From an uncultured Litoreibacter sp. (GTDB taxonomy: Bacteria > Pseudomonadota > Alphaproteobacteria > Rhodobacterales > Rhodobacteraceae), in the NCBI GenBank assembly GCA_947494645.1, contig CANLVO010000001.1, forward strand, positions 868,001 to 932,000: DNA of 64,000 nt, in the 5' to 3' direction. The position numbers and the translations under genes were made by a program. Below the pieces are notes generated by a model. That model was not told the DNA's origin and did no database searches. It saw only the letters and a program-made list of their open reading frames with translations. Below are positions 45,107 through 55,475 of this stretch, in pieces (position 1 is the first letter of the stretch; each line of letters begins with the position of its first letter).

Positions 45107-46483
45107 CTATTTTGACAGCGCGTCCAGAACCCGCACCCAGGACCGGATACCTTTGTGGAAGCTCGACAGATCGTATTTCTCGTTCGGCGAATGGATCTGG
45201 TCATCGTCCTTGCCGAACCCAATAAGCAGCGCGTCCATCCCGAGGATTTCCTTGAAATGCCCCGCAATCGGGATCGAGCCGCCGCAGCCCACGAAGGCCG
45301 CCTCGTTGGGCCACTCATCCGACAACGCGCCCCGCGCCTGCTCAAATGCAGGATGGTCGGTCGACATCTCTGAGGCGGCAGAGGCGCCATGATCCTTAAA
45401 CGATACGGTGCAATCCTCTGGCAGCTGCTCTTGCACAAAGGCGCGGAACGCCTCGCGCAGCTTCAGCGGGTCCTGGCCCGGCACCAGCCGGAAGCTGATC
45501 TTGGCCGAGGCCTGCGAGGGCAGCACAGTCTTGAACCCGTCGCCCTGATAGCCGCCCGAGATGCCGTTGACCTCGCAGGTGGGCCGCGACCAGATCATCT
45601 CCAGCCCCGTGCGACCATCTTCGCCCGCAGGCACGCCAAGGCCAACCTCGCCCAGAAACTGCGCGTTTTCAAAGCCCAGCGAGCCCCACTGTTTCGCAAT
45701 ATCGGAGGGCAGCTCTTCGACGCCGTCATAAAACCCCGGCACCATGATGCGCCCGGTCTTGTCATGCAGCGACGCAATGATCTTGGCCAGCACCCGGATC
45801 GGGTTGCGTGCGATGCCGCCATACATGCCCGAATGCAAATCCTTGTCGGGGCCAGTAATAGTGAGCTCCTCGCCCAGCAATCCGCGCAGCCGGGTGACAA
45901 TCGCAGGCGTGCTTTCGCCAAACAGCCCAGTGTCGCAGATCAGAGCGACATCTGCGGTCAGCTCTTCCTTGTTGTCCTTCATGAAGGGCACCAGCGACGG
46001 GGAACCACTTTCCTCTTCCCCTTCAAAGAAGATCGAGACCTTGGCGGGCAGGGTGCCATGCACCGCCTTCCAGGCCCGGCAGGCCTCTACGAAGGTCATC
46101 AACTGGCCTTTGTCATCAGAAGAGCCGCGCCCCCGGATCACGCGGCCTTTCTCGGTGTCTTCCAGGGCGGGCTCAAAAGGCGGGTTTGTCCACAGCGACA
46201 GCGGGTCAACGGGTTGCACATCGTAATGGCCGTAAAACATCAGATGCGGGCTGGCGGTCTCAGAGCCGTGCGCCACAACCATCGGGTGGCCGAGGGTCGC
46301 GCGTTTCGAGGCATCGAGCCCGATGGAATTGAGGTCTTCGACCAGCCAATTGGCCGCGCGGTCGCAGTCGTCCTTATAGGCCGGGTCGGTCGAAATCGAC
46401 GGTATCCGCAACAAATCGAGCAGACGCTCTACCGCTGCATCCAAATCCGCGTCCACGCGGTCCAACACCTGTTCGACGGTCAT
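45107..46483 (-). CDS. M20 family metallopeptidase (dipeptidase)
   Basis: 458 residues from ATG 46483. Zinc-site motifs are clear: MFYGHYDVQPVDP, the SSDDKGQ bridge Asp, and the catalytic Glu pair in IFFEGEEESGSPS; a later AFVGCGGSIPIAGHF gives the distal His. The di-zinc enzymes of this group cleave dipeptides or acyl groups. The specific substrate is not shown. The ATG follows a GGGGG-rich stretch. It is transcribed together with the DsbA-like gene. Confidence 0.9.
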   Translation of the reverse strand: MTVEQVLDRVDADLDAAVERLLDLLRIPSISTDPAYKDDCDRAANWLVEDLNSIGLDASKRATLGHPMVVAHGSETASPHLMFYGHYDVQPVDPLSLWTNPPFEPALEDTEKGRVIRGRGSSDDKGQLMTFVEACRAWKAVHGTLPAKVSIFFEGEEESGSPSLVPFMKDNKEELTADVALICDTGLFGESTPAIVTRLRGLLGEELTITGPDKDLHSGMYGGIARNPIRVLAKIIASLHDKTGRIMVPGFYDGVEELPSDIAKQWGSLGFENAQFLGEVGLGVPAGEDGRTGLEMIWSRPTCEVNGISGGYQGDGFKTVLPSQASAKISFRLVPGQDPLKLREAFRAFVQEQLPEDCTVSFKDHGASAASEMSTDHPAFEQARGALSDEWPNEAAFVGCGGSIPIAGHFKEILGMDALLIGFGKDDDQIHSPNEKYDLSSFHKGIRSWVRVLDALSK

Positions 46484-46648
46484 AGCCGTGCCCCCACTTT
46501 TCAGTTCCACCGGGGCCGAACATAGAGGCGCGGGCAGGGCTGTAAAGCCAAACCGACAGGCCCGGAAACAATGCAGAGGTGGCGCTTGTGACTATTGCGA
46601 CAAACGGCAATAATGACGCATATTCGGAGCGTTAGGCGGGGATGTGCG

Positions 46649-47272
46649 ATGAAATTTTACGGAAAAGCAGTGGCCTCGATGGGCCTGTCACTGGCCTTGC
46701 TGGCTGGTGGCGCCTTGGCCGAGCCGCTCAGCTTCAAGGACGCCCGCAAAGCCTTGCCGCGCGCCAATGCCAAACCCGCGATTGCGTTCAACGAGGCCGT
46801 GGTGCCGCAAGCCGACCGGGCGCGTCTCGAAAACGCCAAGCAATCGCTTGGTGACGTGTTGACTACGCTAGGTGAGGCGATCCCGCATTACGGCGCGGTG
46901 GCGATCTCGCCCAGCGAAGGGTTGTTTGTCGAATGGCTCAACGGCGTCGGGCAATATCACAGCCTGCCTGCCGCTCGAGCCGCCGCGCTGGCCTATTGCA
47001 ACGCGAACCGCAACTCCGCCTCCGCACCGTGTCAGGTGCTGGTTGAGGTGGCGCCCAAAGGCGCAAAGCCCGGTGACGCGATCACGATCAGCGGGCCTGC
47101 CAATGCCGCGCTGCGCGGGGCCTACCGCAAAATGAAATCGCCAAAGGCCTTCGCCATTTCGCGAAGCACTGGCAATTTTGGATTTGACCGGGGTGATGGC
47201 GGTCGGGCACTCAACGCCTGCGCGTCAGCGGGGCCGGGCGCAAATGACTGTATCATCGTCGTCGCGGATTAG
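46649..47272 (+). CDS. Exported protein of unknown function (DUF4189-like)
   Basis: 207 residues. A signal peptide (MGLSLALLAGGALA) precedes a mature protein with HYGAVAISPSEGLFVEWLNG and ARAAALAYCNANRN; the Cys pairs (YCNANRN...PCQVL, NACASAGPGANDC) may form disulfides. The pattern resembles DUF4189, whose members are small secreted proteins. ATG 46649 after GGGGA. It precedes hemA by 111 bases on the same strand; no functional link is evident. Confidence 0.65.
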   Translation: MKFYGKAVASMGLSLALLAGGALAEPLSFKDARKALPRANAKPAIAFNEAVVPQADRARLENAKQSLGDVLTTLGEAIPHYGAVAISPSEGLFVEWLNGVGQYHSLPAARAAALAYCNANRNSASAPCQVLVEVAPKGAKPGDAITISGPANAALRGAYRKMKSPKAFAISRSTGNFGFDRGDGGRALNACASAGPGANDCIIVVAD

Positions 47273-47383
47273 CGTCGCGCGGGTCTGATCTCACAACACC
47301 GTGGGGGCGGCATTTTGTAGCTGTGGCCCGGCGGCAGTTTGAGTCTATATACCAACCATCACAGCCGCGAGAGTATTTGCCCG

Positions 47384-48607
47384 ATGTCCTACGACGCTTT
47401 CCTAGACACCGCATTGAACCGACTTCACGAAGAGGGCCGCTACCGCACCTTCATTGATGTCGAGCGGGATCGGGGCAATTTCCCGAACGCGGTCTGGACC
47501 CGCGAAGACGGCACGACCCGCGATGTGACGATCTGGTGTGGCAATGATTATCTGGGGATGGGGCAACATCCCGTGGTGCTCTCCGCGATGCATGAGGCGA
47601 TTGACGCCACCGGCGCGGGCTCTGGCGGGACGCGCAATATCTCGGGCACAACCGTCTATCACAAACGGCTCGAAGCCGAGCTCGCCGACCTGCACCAGAA
47701 AGAAGCCGCGCTGCTGTTCACCTCCGCCTATATCGCCAATGACGCGACGCTCTCGACCCTGCCGAAACTGTTTCCCGGGCTGGTGATCCTGTCGGACGCG
47801 CTGAACCACGCCTCCATGATCGAGGGCATCCGCCGCAATGGTGGCCACAAGCAGGTTTTCGCCCATAATGATCTCGACGATCTGCGTGCCAAGCTGGAAG
47901 CGCTGCCGGCCAGCGCGCCCAAGCTGATCGCCTTCGAGTCGCTCTATTCCATGGACGGCGACTTTGCCCCGATCGAGGCAATTTGCGATTTGGCCGACGA
48001 GTTCGGCGCGCTCACCTATATTGACGAAGTGCATGCCGTGGGCATGTACGGACCGCGCGGCGGCGGGGTGGCGGAACGCGACGGGCTGATGGACCGGATC
48101 GACATAATCAACGGCACCTTGGCCAAGGCATATGGCGTGATGGGCGGCTATATCGCGGCATCAGACAAGATGTGCGACGCCATCCGGTCTTACGCGCCGG
48201 GCTTTATTTTCACGACCTCTTTGCCGCCAGCCGTGGCCGCAGGCGCCGCCGCCAGCGTGGCGCATCTGAAAACTGACAGCGCGTTGCGCGAAGAACACCG
48301 CCAAGGCGCAGAGGTGCTCAAGCTCCGTCTGCGCGGTCTTGGGTTACCCCTGATTGACCACGGCAGCCACATCGTGCCGGTGCATGTGGGCGACCCTGTG
48401 AAGTGCAAAATGATCTCCGATATGCTGCTCGAAGAGCATGGCATTTACGTTCAGCCGATCAATTTCCCGACCGTGCCCCGCGGCACAGAACGTCTGCGCT
48501 TCACCCCGTCGCCTGTTCACGACCCAAAAACAGTGGATGGTCTCGTTAACGCATTAGACATGCTTTGGGGACAATGTGCCCTAAGTCGGAACTCTCTGGC
48601 CGGTTAA
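47384..48607 (+). CDS. hemA: 5-aminolevulinate synthase (C4 pathway)
   Basis: 407 residues, the length of the Rhodobacter enzyme. It condenses glycine and succinyl-CoA to 5-aminolevulinate, the first step of heme and bacteriochlorophyll synthesis in alphaproteobacteria. The PLP lysine is Lys248 in [25 protein letters not shown]-type ([14 protein letters not shown]) and [12 protein letters not shown] motifs are complete. ATG 47384 begins the conserved [14 protein letters not shown] start. No C5-pathway gene is in the window. Confidence 0.97.
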   Translation: MSYDAFLDTALNRLHEEGRYRTFIDVERDRGNFPNAVWTREDGTTRDVTIWCGNDYLGMGQHPVVLSAMHEAIDATGAGSGGTRNISGTTVYHKRLEAELADLHQKEAALLFTSAYIANDATLSTLPKLFPGLVILSDALNHASMIEGIRRNGGHKQVFAHNDLDDLRAKLEALPASAPKLIAFESLYSMDGDFAPIEAICDLADEFGALTYIDEVHAVGMYGPRGGGVAERDGLMDRIDIINGTLAKAYGVMGGYIAASDKMCDAIRSYAPGFIFTTSLPPAVAAGAAASVAHLKTDSALREEHRQGAEVLKLRLRGLGLPLIDHGSHIVPVHVGDPVKCKMISDMLLEEHGIYVQPINFPTVPRGTERLRFTPSPVHDPKTVDGLVNALDMLWGQCALSRNSLAG

Positions 48608-48730
48608 CCTTCTGCACGTGCATCATCACAATGAGTTGTGCTATATCTAAGGACAATTGAGCCATCTGGGGACGAATCGTGGCGCGATTGCTAAGACCAA
48701 GTTGTAGATTCAAGTAGCGGGCAGAAGCGG

Positions 48731-49975
48731 ATGCTGGGACGGAAGTCACATCCAAAAGCCAATGAGGCAGAAGAGAAACGCGGCTTTGACGCGTATGATC
48801 TTCGGCTGGGCGATATCATGCGTGGCGAACGGGCCACGATGGGCAAGTCGCTGCTCGACGTTCAGCGTGAGCTGAAGATTAAAGCCAACTACATCGCCGC
48901 TGTCGAGAACTCGGATCCGTCCGTTTTTGAAACCCCCGGCTTTATTGCGGGCTATGTGCGCTCCTATGCGCGGTTCTTGGGCATGGACCCGGACTGGGCC
49001 TTTCAACGCTTCTGCGACGAATCCGGGTTCACCGGGGTCGAGGGGCTGTCCGGCAGCAAAGCGGCAACTGGCGCTGGTGGGCGCGGAAAACAAGCCGCAG
49101 CCGTGCGGATGGCTGGCGAAGACGCGATCATCAAACCGGTCGCACCCTATGCCCCCACAGGGGACGGGCTTTTCTCCCGGATCGAGCCCGCCGCGATTGG
49201 CTCTCTTGCCGTTATGGTCGGCCTGATTGGCCTGCTGGGCTATGGCGGCTGGACCGTGCTTCAGGAAATCCAACGCGTGGAATTCGCTCCGGTGGAGCAA
49301 ACGCCGGGCATCGTGGCAGAACTGGACGGCTTTCAGACCGACGCCATTGTCGCGGAGGCCGAAGACATTGCCTCCGGCCTGACCGCGCCGTCGACAGATG
49401 CGCTGGATCGGCTGTATCGCCCACAGGCGCTGGAAGCCCCGGTGCTGACCGCACGTGACGGCCCGATTGCCTCGCTTGATCCACGCTCGAACGGCGCGCT
49501 GGCGCAAGCCACCGACAGCTGGCGTCTGGCCGAGGCCCCGATTGTCACAGAAGCCGACGCGCCGGCACCACCCACGGTCACGCCTGTGATTGTCGCCGAG
49601 GCGGCGCCCGATGTGGTGCTCTTTGCCGTTCGCCCTGCATGGGTCCGTGTGGCCTCCGCCGATGGCACGATTCTGTTTGAAAAGACGCTTGATGCGGGCG
49701 AAAGTTACGTCATGCCCGTCACTGACGAGCAGCCTTTACTGCGGGCAGGCAATTCCGGCTCGCTTTTCTTTAATGTCCAAGGCAAGACCTACGGCCCCGC
49801 CGGGCCTGGCACCTCGGTCGCCAAGAACGTGGCCCTTGGCGTAGACGCCATCACCGAGAATTACGCCGAAGCCGACCCCGACGCAGAGCCGCTTCTGGCC
49901 GAAACCCTGACCGCGATGGCAGCTACCGCAGTCGATGCCGAGGCGGAAACACAAGACGCGGTGATCTCGGAATAA
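48731..49975 (+). CDS. RodZ-like helix-turn-helix membrane protein
   Basis: 414 residues. N-terminal HTH (LGDIMRGERATMGKSLLDVQ, IKANYIAAVENSD, then FIAGYVRSYARFLGMDP), an Ala/Pro-rich stretch, one membrane helix (IGSLAVMVGLIGLLGYGGW, about 157-175), and a C-terminal periplasmic DUF4115-like domain (WVRVASADGTILFEKTLDAGESY). RodZ links MreB to the cell-wall machinery and sets rod shape. The position just before ispG is the conserved context. The ATG start has only a weak ribosome site. Confidence 0.88.
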   Translation: MLGRKSHPKANEAEEKRGFDAYDLRLGDIMRGERATMGKSLLDVQRELKIKANYIAAVENSDPSVFETPGFIAGYVRSYARFLGMDPDWAFQRFCDESGFTGVEGLSGSKAATGAGGRGKQAAAVRMAGEDAIIKPVAPYAPTGDGLFSRIEPAAIGSLAVMVGLIGLLGYGGWTVLQEIQRVEFAPVEQTPGIVAELDGFQTDAIVAEAEDIASGLTAPSTDALDRLYRPQALEAPVLTARDGPIASLDPRSNGALAQATDSWRLAEAPIVTEADAPAPPTVTPVIVAEAAPDVVLFAVRPAWVRVASADGTILFEKTLDAGESYVMPVTDEQPLLRAGNSGSLFFNVQGKTYGPAGPGTSVAKNVALGVDAITENYAEADPDAEPLLAETLTAMAATAVDAEAETQDAVISE

Positions 49976-50062
49976 GCCCACCCGATCCCGCCTGACGGAT
50001 TGCGGCCCGCGCCCAGCGCTTCTATATGTTTTGTATTGGCAATTTAGAGCAGGTCAGCCCGC

Positions 50063-51184
50063 ATGTCGCTTCACGCAATTCGCCCTTGGCGCCAGATCGA
50101 CCGGCGCAGCTCCCGTCAAATCATGGTGGGCAATGTGCCCGTGGGGGGCGACGCGCCGATCACCGTGCAGACGATGACCAACACCATCACCACCGACATC
50201 AAGGCGACCATTGAACAGGTGCAGGCCTGCGCGGAGGCCGGGGCCGATATCGTGCGGGTCTCTGCGCCAGACGAGGCCTCTGCCAAGGCGCTGAAAGAGA
50301 TCTGCGCCGAAAGCCCGGTCCCCATCGTGGCCGACATCCACTTTCACTACAAACGCGCCATTGAAGCCGCGGAGGCCGGAGCCGCCTGCCTGCGCATCAA
50401 CCCCGGCAATATTGGCGACGCCAGCCGTGTACGCGAGGTGATCAAGGCCGCCAAGGACCACGATTGTTCGATCCGTATCGGCGTCAACGCGGGCTCGCTG
50501 GAAAAGCACCTGCTCGACAAATATGCCGAACCTTGCCCCGAGGCGATGATCGAAAGCGGGCTGGACCACATCCGCATCCTCGAAGACAACGACTTTCAGA
50601 ACTACAAGATCAGCTGCAAGGCCTCCGACGTCTTCCTCGCCGCCGCCGCCTATCAGGGTCTGGCGGAGGCCACGGATGCCCCCATTCACCTAGGGATCAC
50701 AGAGGCCGGCGGGCTGGTCTCCGGCACCATCAAATCGGCGATTGGCCTTGGCAATCTCTTGTGGATGGGCATCGGTGACACCATCCGGGTATCACTGTCT
50801 GCCGACCCCGTGGAAGAGGTCAAAGTGGGCTACGAGATCCTCAAATCCCTCGGTCTGCGCCATCGCGGCGTCAACATCATCTCCTGCCCAAGCTGCGCCC
50901 GTCAGGGCTTTGACGTGATCGCTACCGTGGCGGAGCTCGAAAAGCGGCTGGAGCACATCAAGACCCCGATGAGCCTTTCGATCATCGGCTGCGTGGTCAA
51001 CGGGCCGGGCGAGGCGCTGATGACGGATGTGGGGTTCACCGGCGGCGGCGCGGGCTCCGGCATGATCTATATGGCGGGCAAACAGGACCATAAGCAAAGC
51101 AATGACGGCATGATCGACCACATCGTGGATCTGGTTGAAAAACGCGCAGCAGAGCTGGATGCCGAGGCCGTCGCGGCCGAGTAG
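50063..51184 (+). CDS. ispG: 4-hydroxy-3-methylbut-2-enyl diphosphate synthase
   Basis: 373 residues, the flavodoxin/ferredoxin-dependent form of the MEP isoprenoid pathway. The first part is a TIM barrel ([30 protein letters not shown]); the last part binds a 4Fe-4S cluster through [11 protein letters not shown] and [10 protein letters not shown]. It turns MEcPP into HMBPP. Its ATG at 50063 lies 87 bases after the RodZ-like gene. Confidence 0.97.
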   Translation: MSLHAIRPWRQIDRRSSRQIMVGNVPVGGDAPITVQTMTNTITTDIKATIEQVQACAEAGADIVRVSAPDEASAKALKEICAESPVPIVADIHFHYKRAIEAAEAGAACLRINPGNIGDASRVREVIKAAKDHDCSIRIGVNAGSLEKHLLDKYAEPCPEAMIESGLDHIRILEDNDFQNYKISCKASDVFLAAAAYQGLAEATDAPIHLGITEAGGLVSGTIKSAIGLGNLLWMGIGDTIRVSLSADPVEEVKVGYEILKSLGLRHRGVNIISCPSCARQGFDVIATVAELEKRLEHIKTPMSLSIIGCVVNGPGEALMTDVGFTGGGAGSGMIYMAGKQDHKQSNDGMIDHIVDLVEKRAAELDAEAVAAE

Positions 51185-51213
51185 CGCCCCTTTAGCACTG
51201 GAAGGAACCGGCG

Positions 51214-51660
51214 GTGGGTTTGAAAACTGTCCTGATCGCGATTGGCGTGTTGGTACTTGCCACCATGCTCTATGTGCGGCTGTCGCCGATCGACGCGGCA
51301 GCGGCCAATCTGGACCCCGAAACCGTCGACAAACCTGGCTATCCGGGCCATGTCTTGGTCCGCCCGGACGGTGACATCGCACCCAAGACCTACCCGATTG
51401 AGCCCGAACTACTGGCCGCGCGGCTGGAGGCGATCATCCTTGCCACCCCGCGCACTGACCGCGTGGCGGGCGATCTCAACACCGGCGTTGCCACCTATGT
51501 GACCCGCTCCGCGCTTTGGGGGTTCCCCGACATTGCAAATGTCAAAGTGGTCGCCGTCGAAGGCGGCAGTACCGTGCTTGTTTTCTCAAGACTGCGCTTT
51601 GGTATCGCGGATATGGGCGTGAACCGCGCCCGCGTCGAAGGTTGGCTGAGCCAGCTTTAG
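51214..51660 (+). CDS. DUF1499 family membrane-anchored protein
   Basis: 148 residues, GTG start. One N-terminal hydrophobic segment (TVLIAIGVLVLATMLYVRL) then a soluble domain with ILATPRTDRVAGDLNTGVATYVTRS and SRLRFGIADMGVNRAR, typical of DUF1499. Function unknown. The stop overlaps the stop of the convergent Cys-rich gene by four bases. Confidence 0.88.
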   Translation: MGLKTVLIAIGVLVLATMLYVRLSPIDAAAANLDPETVDKPGYPGHVLVRPDGDIAPKTYPIEPELLAARLEAIILATPRTDRVAGDLNTGVATYVTRSALWGFPDIANVKVVAVEGGSTVLVFSRLRFGIADMGVNRARVEGWLSQL

Positions 51661-51890
51661 CCCGTCAGGCAACCGCCTTGCTGTTCGCGCCACATCGGCA
51701 CATTCAGCGACATCTCGCAGCGGGCCGTAAACATCCGCCCGCCAACGCTCAAACATCTGGTCTCTCCCAGCTCAACCCGCGTCCCGGCCTTGTCCGTGCA
51801 GTAACACTCGACCGTTTTACGCGCCTGCGCCAAGGTTTGCGTGCCAACCGCCACGCCCAAGAGCACCAGTATCACCGCAGAATGTCTCAT
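51657..51890 (-). CDS. Small Cys-rich exported protein, unknown function
   Basis: 77 residues. A Sec signal peptide (HSAVILVLLGVAVGTQTLA) is followed by about 55 mature residues with five cysteines (CYC, RCLS, RCEM and GGC), suggesting disulfides in the periplasm. No family recognised. ATG 51890. It is convergent with the DUF1499 gene, the two stops overlapping, and diverges from prfA. Confidence 0.6.
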   Translation of the reverse strand: MRHSAVILVLLGVAVGTQTLAQARKTVECYCTDKAGTRVELGETRCLSVGGRMFTARCEMSLNVPMWREQQGGCLTG

Positions 51891-51944
51891 ACGGACTTAA
51901 TAGCATAGTTGACCACCCCGCGCCAATCAGGCAGCAGAGACACC

Positions 51945-52997
51945 ATGGTAGCCCAAGAAAAACTCGCCCAGATCACCCAACGCTTTGAGTTCCTCGAAGC
52001 GCAGCTTGCCTCTGGGGCCACAGACGATATCGCCGCCATCAGCCGCGAATATGCAGAGCTGAAACCTGTCGCAGAAGAGGTCGCGGCCTTCCGCGACATT
52101 GTGGACGGCATCGCGAATGCCGAAGCCATGCTGGCCGACCCGGAAATGAAAGAGCTGGCCGAGGAAGAGCTCGCAGAGCTGCGCGCGCAACTGCCTGAGG
52201 CAGAGGCCTCCATCCGGTTGGCGCTGCTGCCCAAAGATGCCGCCGACGCCAAACCCGCGATGATCGAGATACGCCCCGGCACCGGCGGCGACGAGGCCGC
52301 GCTTTTTGCAGGCGATCTTTTGAACATGTACCGCCGCTACGCGGAGAATCGCGGCTGGAGCTTCGACATCATCGAGATGCAGGAAAGCGAGCTCGGCGGC
52401 ATCAAGGAGGTCACCGCCCATGTCAAAGGGGCAGGGGTCTTTGCCCGGCTGAAATATGAAAGCGGCGTCCACCGCGTGCAGCGCGTGCCGGTGACTGAAT
52501 CCGGTGGCCGCATCCACACCTCCGCCGCCACCGTCGCCGTGCTGCCAGAGGCGGAGGAGGTTGATATCGACATCCCCGCAACAGATATCCGCATCGACAC
52601 CATGCGCGCCTCAGGCGCGGGCGGCCAGCACGTCAACACGACTGATTCAGCGGTCCGCATCACCCATATCCCCTCCGGCATCATCGTGGTCAGCTCTGAG
52701 AAATCCCAGCACCGCAACCGGGAAATCGCCATGCAGGTGCTCCGCGCCCGGCTCTACGATCTGGAGCGCCAGAAGATCGACGACGCGCGCTCTGCGGATC
52801 GCAAAGCGCAAGTGGGCTCCGGCGACAGATCGGAGCGCATCCGCACCTATAACTTCCCACAAGGGCGCATGTCCGATCACCGCATCAACCTGACGCTCTA
52901 CAAGCTGGATCAGGTGATGCAGGGCGATCTCGACGAAATCATCGACGCGCTGACCGCGGATGCTCAAGCGCAGATGCTCGCGGATGAGGGGCTGTGA
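51945..52997 (+). CDS. prfA: Peptide chain release factor 1
   Basis: 350 residues. Recognises UAA and UAG stops. The stop-decoding region and the hydrolysis motif GGQ (in [19 protein letters not shown], whose Gln is the PrmC target) are intact. ATG 51945 opens [17 protein letters not shown], the normal start. The stop overlaps the prmC GTG (GTGA). Confidence 0.97.
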   Translation: MVAQEKLAQITQRFEFLEAQLASGATDDIAAISREYAELKPVAEEVAAFRDIVDGIANAEAMLADPEMKELAEEELAELRAQLPEAEASIRLALLPKDAADAKPAMIEIRPGTGGDEAALFAGDLLNMYRRYAENRGWSFDIIEMQESELGGIKEVTAHVKGAGVFARLKYESGVHRVQRVPVTESGGRIHTSAATVAVLPEAEEVDIDIPATDIRIDTMRASGAGGQHVNTTDSAVRITHIPSGIIVVSSEKSQHRNREIAMQVLRARLYDLERQKIDDARSADRKAQVGSGDRSERIRTYNFPQGRMSDHRINLTLYKLDQVMQGDLDEIIDALTADAQAQMLADEGL

Positions 52998-53758
52998 CAG
53001 AGGCCGAAGCGGTCGCCATCCTGACCGCCGCCGAAATAGAGGGCCCCGCCCAAGACGTCAGGCGGCTGCGGCAGGCGGCCCGCGATGACAGCCAGTTTTC
53101 CGACTTTATCACCCGGCGCGCCGCCCGCGAGCCGGTCTCCCTGATCATCGGACGCCGCGCCTTCTGGACCCATGACTTTCGCGTCACCCCCGCTGTGTTG
53201 GACCCACGACCTGACACGGAAACGCTGGTAGAGGCCGCTTTGGCCGTGCCATTCACCCGTGTCCTTGATCTGGGCACCGGCTCTGGCTGCATCCTCTTGA
53301 GCCTTTTATCGGAACGCCCAGAGGCGCAGGGGCTCGGCGTGGATTGCTCCGAAGACGCCCTCGACGTGGCACAGATCAACCGCGCCGAACTGGGCCTGGA
53401 CGCCCGCGCCACCCTGACGCAAAGCGACTGGTTCAGCGCGGTCAACGGCCCGTTCGACCTGATCGTTTCCAACCCGCCCTATATCACGGAGGCGGCCTTC
53501 TCCACGCTCGCCCCGGAGGTAAAGGACCACGACCCCAAAATCGCCCTTACCCCCGGCGGCGACGGGCTGGACGCCTACCGCATCATCTGTGCGGAAGCCC
53601 CCCGCTACCTGACAGATGGCGGCGCGCTTATGGTCGAGATCGGCTTCGATCAGGCGACCGCCGTCAAAGCGCTCTTTGCCCAAGCGGGGTTCAGCGATAT
53701 CCGCATAATCCGTGACATAAACGGCAAAGACAGGGTCATAGCGGCAGTTTTGCGCTGA
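52994..53758 (+). CDS. prmC: Release factor glutamine methyltransferase
   Basis: 254 residues starting at GTG 52994. It methylates the Gln of the GGQ motif in release factors. The SAM site is [16 protein letters not shown] and the NPPY motif [11 protein letters not shown] is intact. It is translationally coupled to prfA, its substrate gene. Confidence 0.96.
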   Translation: MTEAEAVAILTAAEIEGPAQDVRRLRQAARDDSQFSDFITRRAAREPVSLIIGRRAFWTHDFRVTPAVLDPRPDTETLVEAALAVPFTRVLDLGTGSGCILLSLLSERPEAQGLGVDCSEDALDVAQINRAELGLDARATLTQSDWFSAVNGPFDLIVSNPPYITEAAFSTLAPEVKDHDPKIALTPGGDGLDAYRIICAEAPRYLTDGGALMVEIGFDQATAVKALFAQAGFSDIRIIRDINGKDRVIAAVLR

Positions 53759-53774
53759 AAGCTGACGAATCCTC

Positions 53775-53804
53775 TTGCAATAGCCGCCCGCGCACTGTTT
53801 TACT
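53775..53804 (+). promoter_or_regulatory. Possible sigma-70 promoter of the DUF4167 gene
   Basis: TTGCAA (53775-53780), an 18-base spacer and TTTACT (53799-53804). Transcription would begin just ahead of the hairpin at 53810, making a leader of about 140 bases. Confidence 0.4.
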
Positions 53805-53809
53805 CTGCC

Positions 53810-53900
53810 CTGTAAGAGTTAGGTGCCTAGGCGCCCCTTACAGTTAAGCCAAAAATAAGGTCTCGGTCCTACGTCATAGTGACACCGCGTTTAGAAGCGG
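53810..53900 (+). other. Hairpin-rich 5' leader of the DUF4167 gene
   Basis: Three inverted repeats follow each other: CTGTAAG...CTTACAG (53810-53843) around an inner GGTGCC-TA-GGCGCC stem (with one G-U pair); GGT...GTCA-tag-TGAC-ACC (about 53865-53886); and CCGC...GCGG (53885-53900). The last leaves about 50 bases to the ATG. It may be a regulatory RNA leader or a protein-binding operator. Confidence 0.45.
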
Positions 53901-53950
53901 ACAGGCCCGAAAGTTAAGACCGCTGCTGACAAGGCTGGAACCCAAACCAC

Positions 53951-54598
53951 ATGAGATCTCAGAAATCCCGCTCGCGCGGCAAGAACCGTAACAATAACAA
54001 CCGTCCGTCTGGCAATATCGTCAATCGGGTGTTTGACAGCTCCGGCCCAGAGGGCAAGGTGCGCGGCACGCCGCAGCAGATCATCGAGAAATACCAACAG
54101 CTGCACCGCGATGCGCAGCTCTCAGGCGACCGCGTCTCGGCTGAAAACTTCCAGCAACATGCGGAGCATTATGCCCGCATGCTGGCCGAAGCGATGAAAG
54201 AGCAAGAGGCCAAGCGCGAAGCGCAAGAGGCCCAGCAAGCCCAACAACGCGAGCGCCAGCAGCGCGAACGCGAAGAACGTGCGGAGAAGCAACAACAGCA
54301 ATCCGACGGCAAACCGCAGGGCCAAAGCGAGGGCGGCAGCACGGACGAGCCCAAGGCCAACCGCCCGCGTCGCGACCGCAAGCCACGCAACGAAGGCAAC
54401 CGCGACGGGTTGGAACGGGTCCTTGGCGGCGGCGATCAGCCTGACGTTATTGATCTGGGCGGCGATGGCGGCGCAGATGATAATGGTCTGGTCGAAACCG
54501 TAGAGCAGGCCCCCAAGCCCGCCCGCAAACCGCGCACCCGCAAGCCAAAGGCTGACCCGGTTGCGCAGGACGCAGACGAGAAACCGGCGGCAGAATAA
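53951..54598 (+). CDS. DUF4167 protein, putative RNA-binding
   Basis: 215 residues. Basic N-terminus (RSQKSRSRGKNRNNNNRPSG), a conserved core (NIVNRVFDSSGPEGKVRGTP and QHAEHYARMLAEA), then a long low-complexity Gln/Arg/Glu tail (QAQQRERQQREREERAEK) and a Lys/Pro-rich end. The core is DUF4167, an alphaproteobacterial family; the Arg/Asn/Lys-rich ends suggest RNA contact, but no activity is known to me. ATG 53951. Convergent with rsmA, only four bases between stops. The 190-base gap upstream holds inverted repeats. Confidence 0.85.
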   Translation: MRSQKSRSRGKNRNNNNRPSGNIVNRVFDSSGPEGKVRGTPQQIIEKYQQLHRDAQLSGDRVSAENFQQHAEHYARMLAEAMKEQEAKREAQEAQQAQQRERQQREREERAEKQQQQSDGKPQGQSEGGSTDEPKANRPRRDRKPRNEGNRDGLERVLGGGDQPDVIDLGGDGGADDNGLVETVEQAPKPARKPRTRKPKADPVAQDADEKPAAE

Positions 54599-54602
54599 CC
54601 GC

Positions 54603-55445
54603 CTAGCTCTGCGCCATCACCCGGGCGAGGGCGCAGAACTCCTCCAATGAAACCTGTTCCGCGCGTTGCGTGGGCTTGATACCCGCCGCGAGCAGCCGGT
54701 CCTCAATGTCAGGCGACAGCGATTTCAACGCGGAGCGCAGCATCTTGCGGCGCTGGTTGAATGCCGTGGCCACCACCCGGTTCAACACCTGCGCATCTGC
54801 CTCGAAACGGGGCGCGGCAAGCGCCTCAAAATGCACCACGGCTGAGCGCACCTTGGGCGCAGGCACAAAAGCCTCGGGCGCCAGTTCCATGACAATGCGC
54901 GGCGTGCTGCGCCATTGCGACAGCACCGCCAGCCGCCCGTAGGCCTTGCCGCCCGGCTGCGCCGTGATCCGTTCTGCCACCTCACGCTGAAACATCAGTG
55001 TCAGGCTTTGCCAGAACGGCGGCCACACCGCAGGCGTCAGCCAGCGCACCAGCAGCTCGGTTCCGACATTATAGGGCAGGTTGGCCGCCACGCGGATCGG
55101 CGGGGTCAAATGCGCAAGCGGGTCCACCTCCAACGCGTCGCCGCTGATCACCTGCAGCCGTCCCGGATAGGCCTCCGCGATCTGCGCAAGCGCAGGCAGG
55201 CAGCGCGGATCCTTCTCAATCGCCAGCACCCGCCGCGCGCCCTCGGCCAAAAGCCCGCGCGTCAGCCCGCCGGGTCCGGGCCCCACCTCCAGCACGTCAC
55301 AGCCGGTTAAATCTCCCGCCTGCCGCGCAATCTTGGCGGTCAGGTTCAGGTCCAGAAGGAAGTTCTGCCCCAAGGATTTCTTGGCTGACAGCTGGTGGTC
55401 GCGGATCACCTCGGACAAAGGCGGCAGGTTGTCTATTTGCGCCAC
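54603..55445 (-). CDS. rsmA: 16S rRNA dimethyladenosine transferase KsgA/RsmA
   Basis: 280 residues. Dimethylates two adjacent adenines near the 3' end of 16S rRNA late in 30S assembly. Motifs: [16 protein letters not shown]-binding [16 protein letters not shown] and [17 protein letters not shown] 55445. Last gene of the lptF-lptG-lptD-surA-pdxA-rsmA run, the order known from many proteobacteria. Confidence 0.96.
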   Translation of the reverse strand: MAQIDNLPPLSEVIRDHQLSAKKSLGQNFLLDLNLTAKIARQAGDLTGCDVLEVGPGPGGLTRGLLAEGARRVLAIEKDPRCLPALAQIAEAYPGRLQVISGDALEVDPLAHLTPPIRVAANLPYNVGTELLVRWLTPAVWPPFWQSLTLMFQREVAERITAQPGGKAYGRLAVLSQWRSTPRIVMELAPEAFVPAPKVRSAVVHFEALAAPRFEADAQVLNRVVATAFNQRRKMLRSALKSLSPDIEDRLLAAGIKPTQRAEQVSLEEFCALARVMAQS

Positions 55446-55452
55446 GCGAGGG

Positions 55453-55475
55453 TCTCCATTTGGTTAAAAATACTC
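55453..55475 (-). repeat. GAGTATTT-AACCAAATGGA repeat, copy B
   Basis: On the minus strand GAGTATTTTTAACCAAATGG-AGA lies between the pdxA stop and the rsmA start. It shares its core with the copy near 16754. Here the element overlaps the pdxA stop region and contains no ribosome site of its own. Confidence 0.5.
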
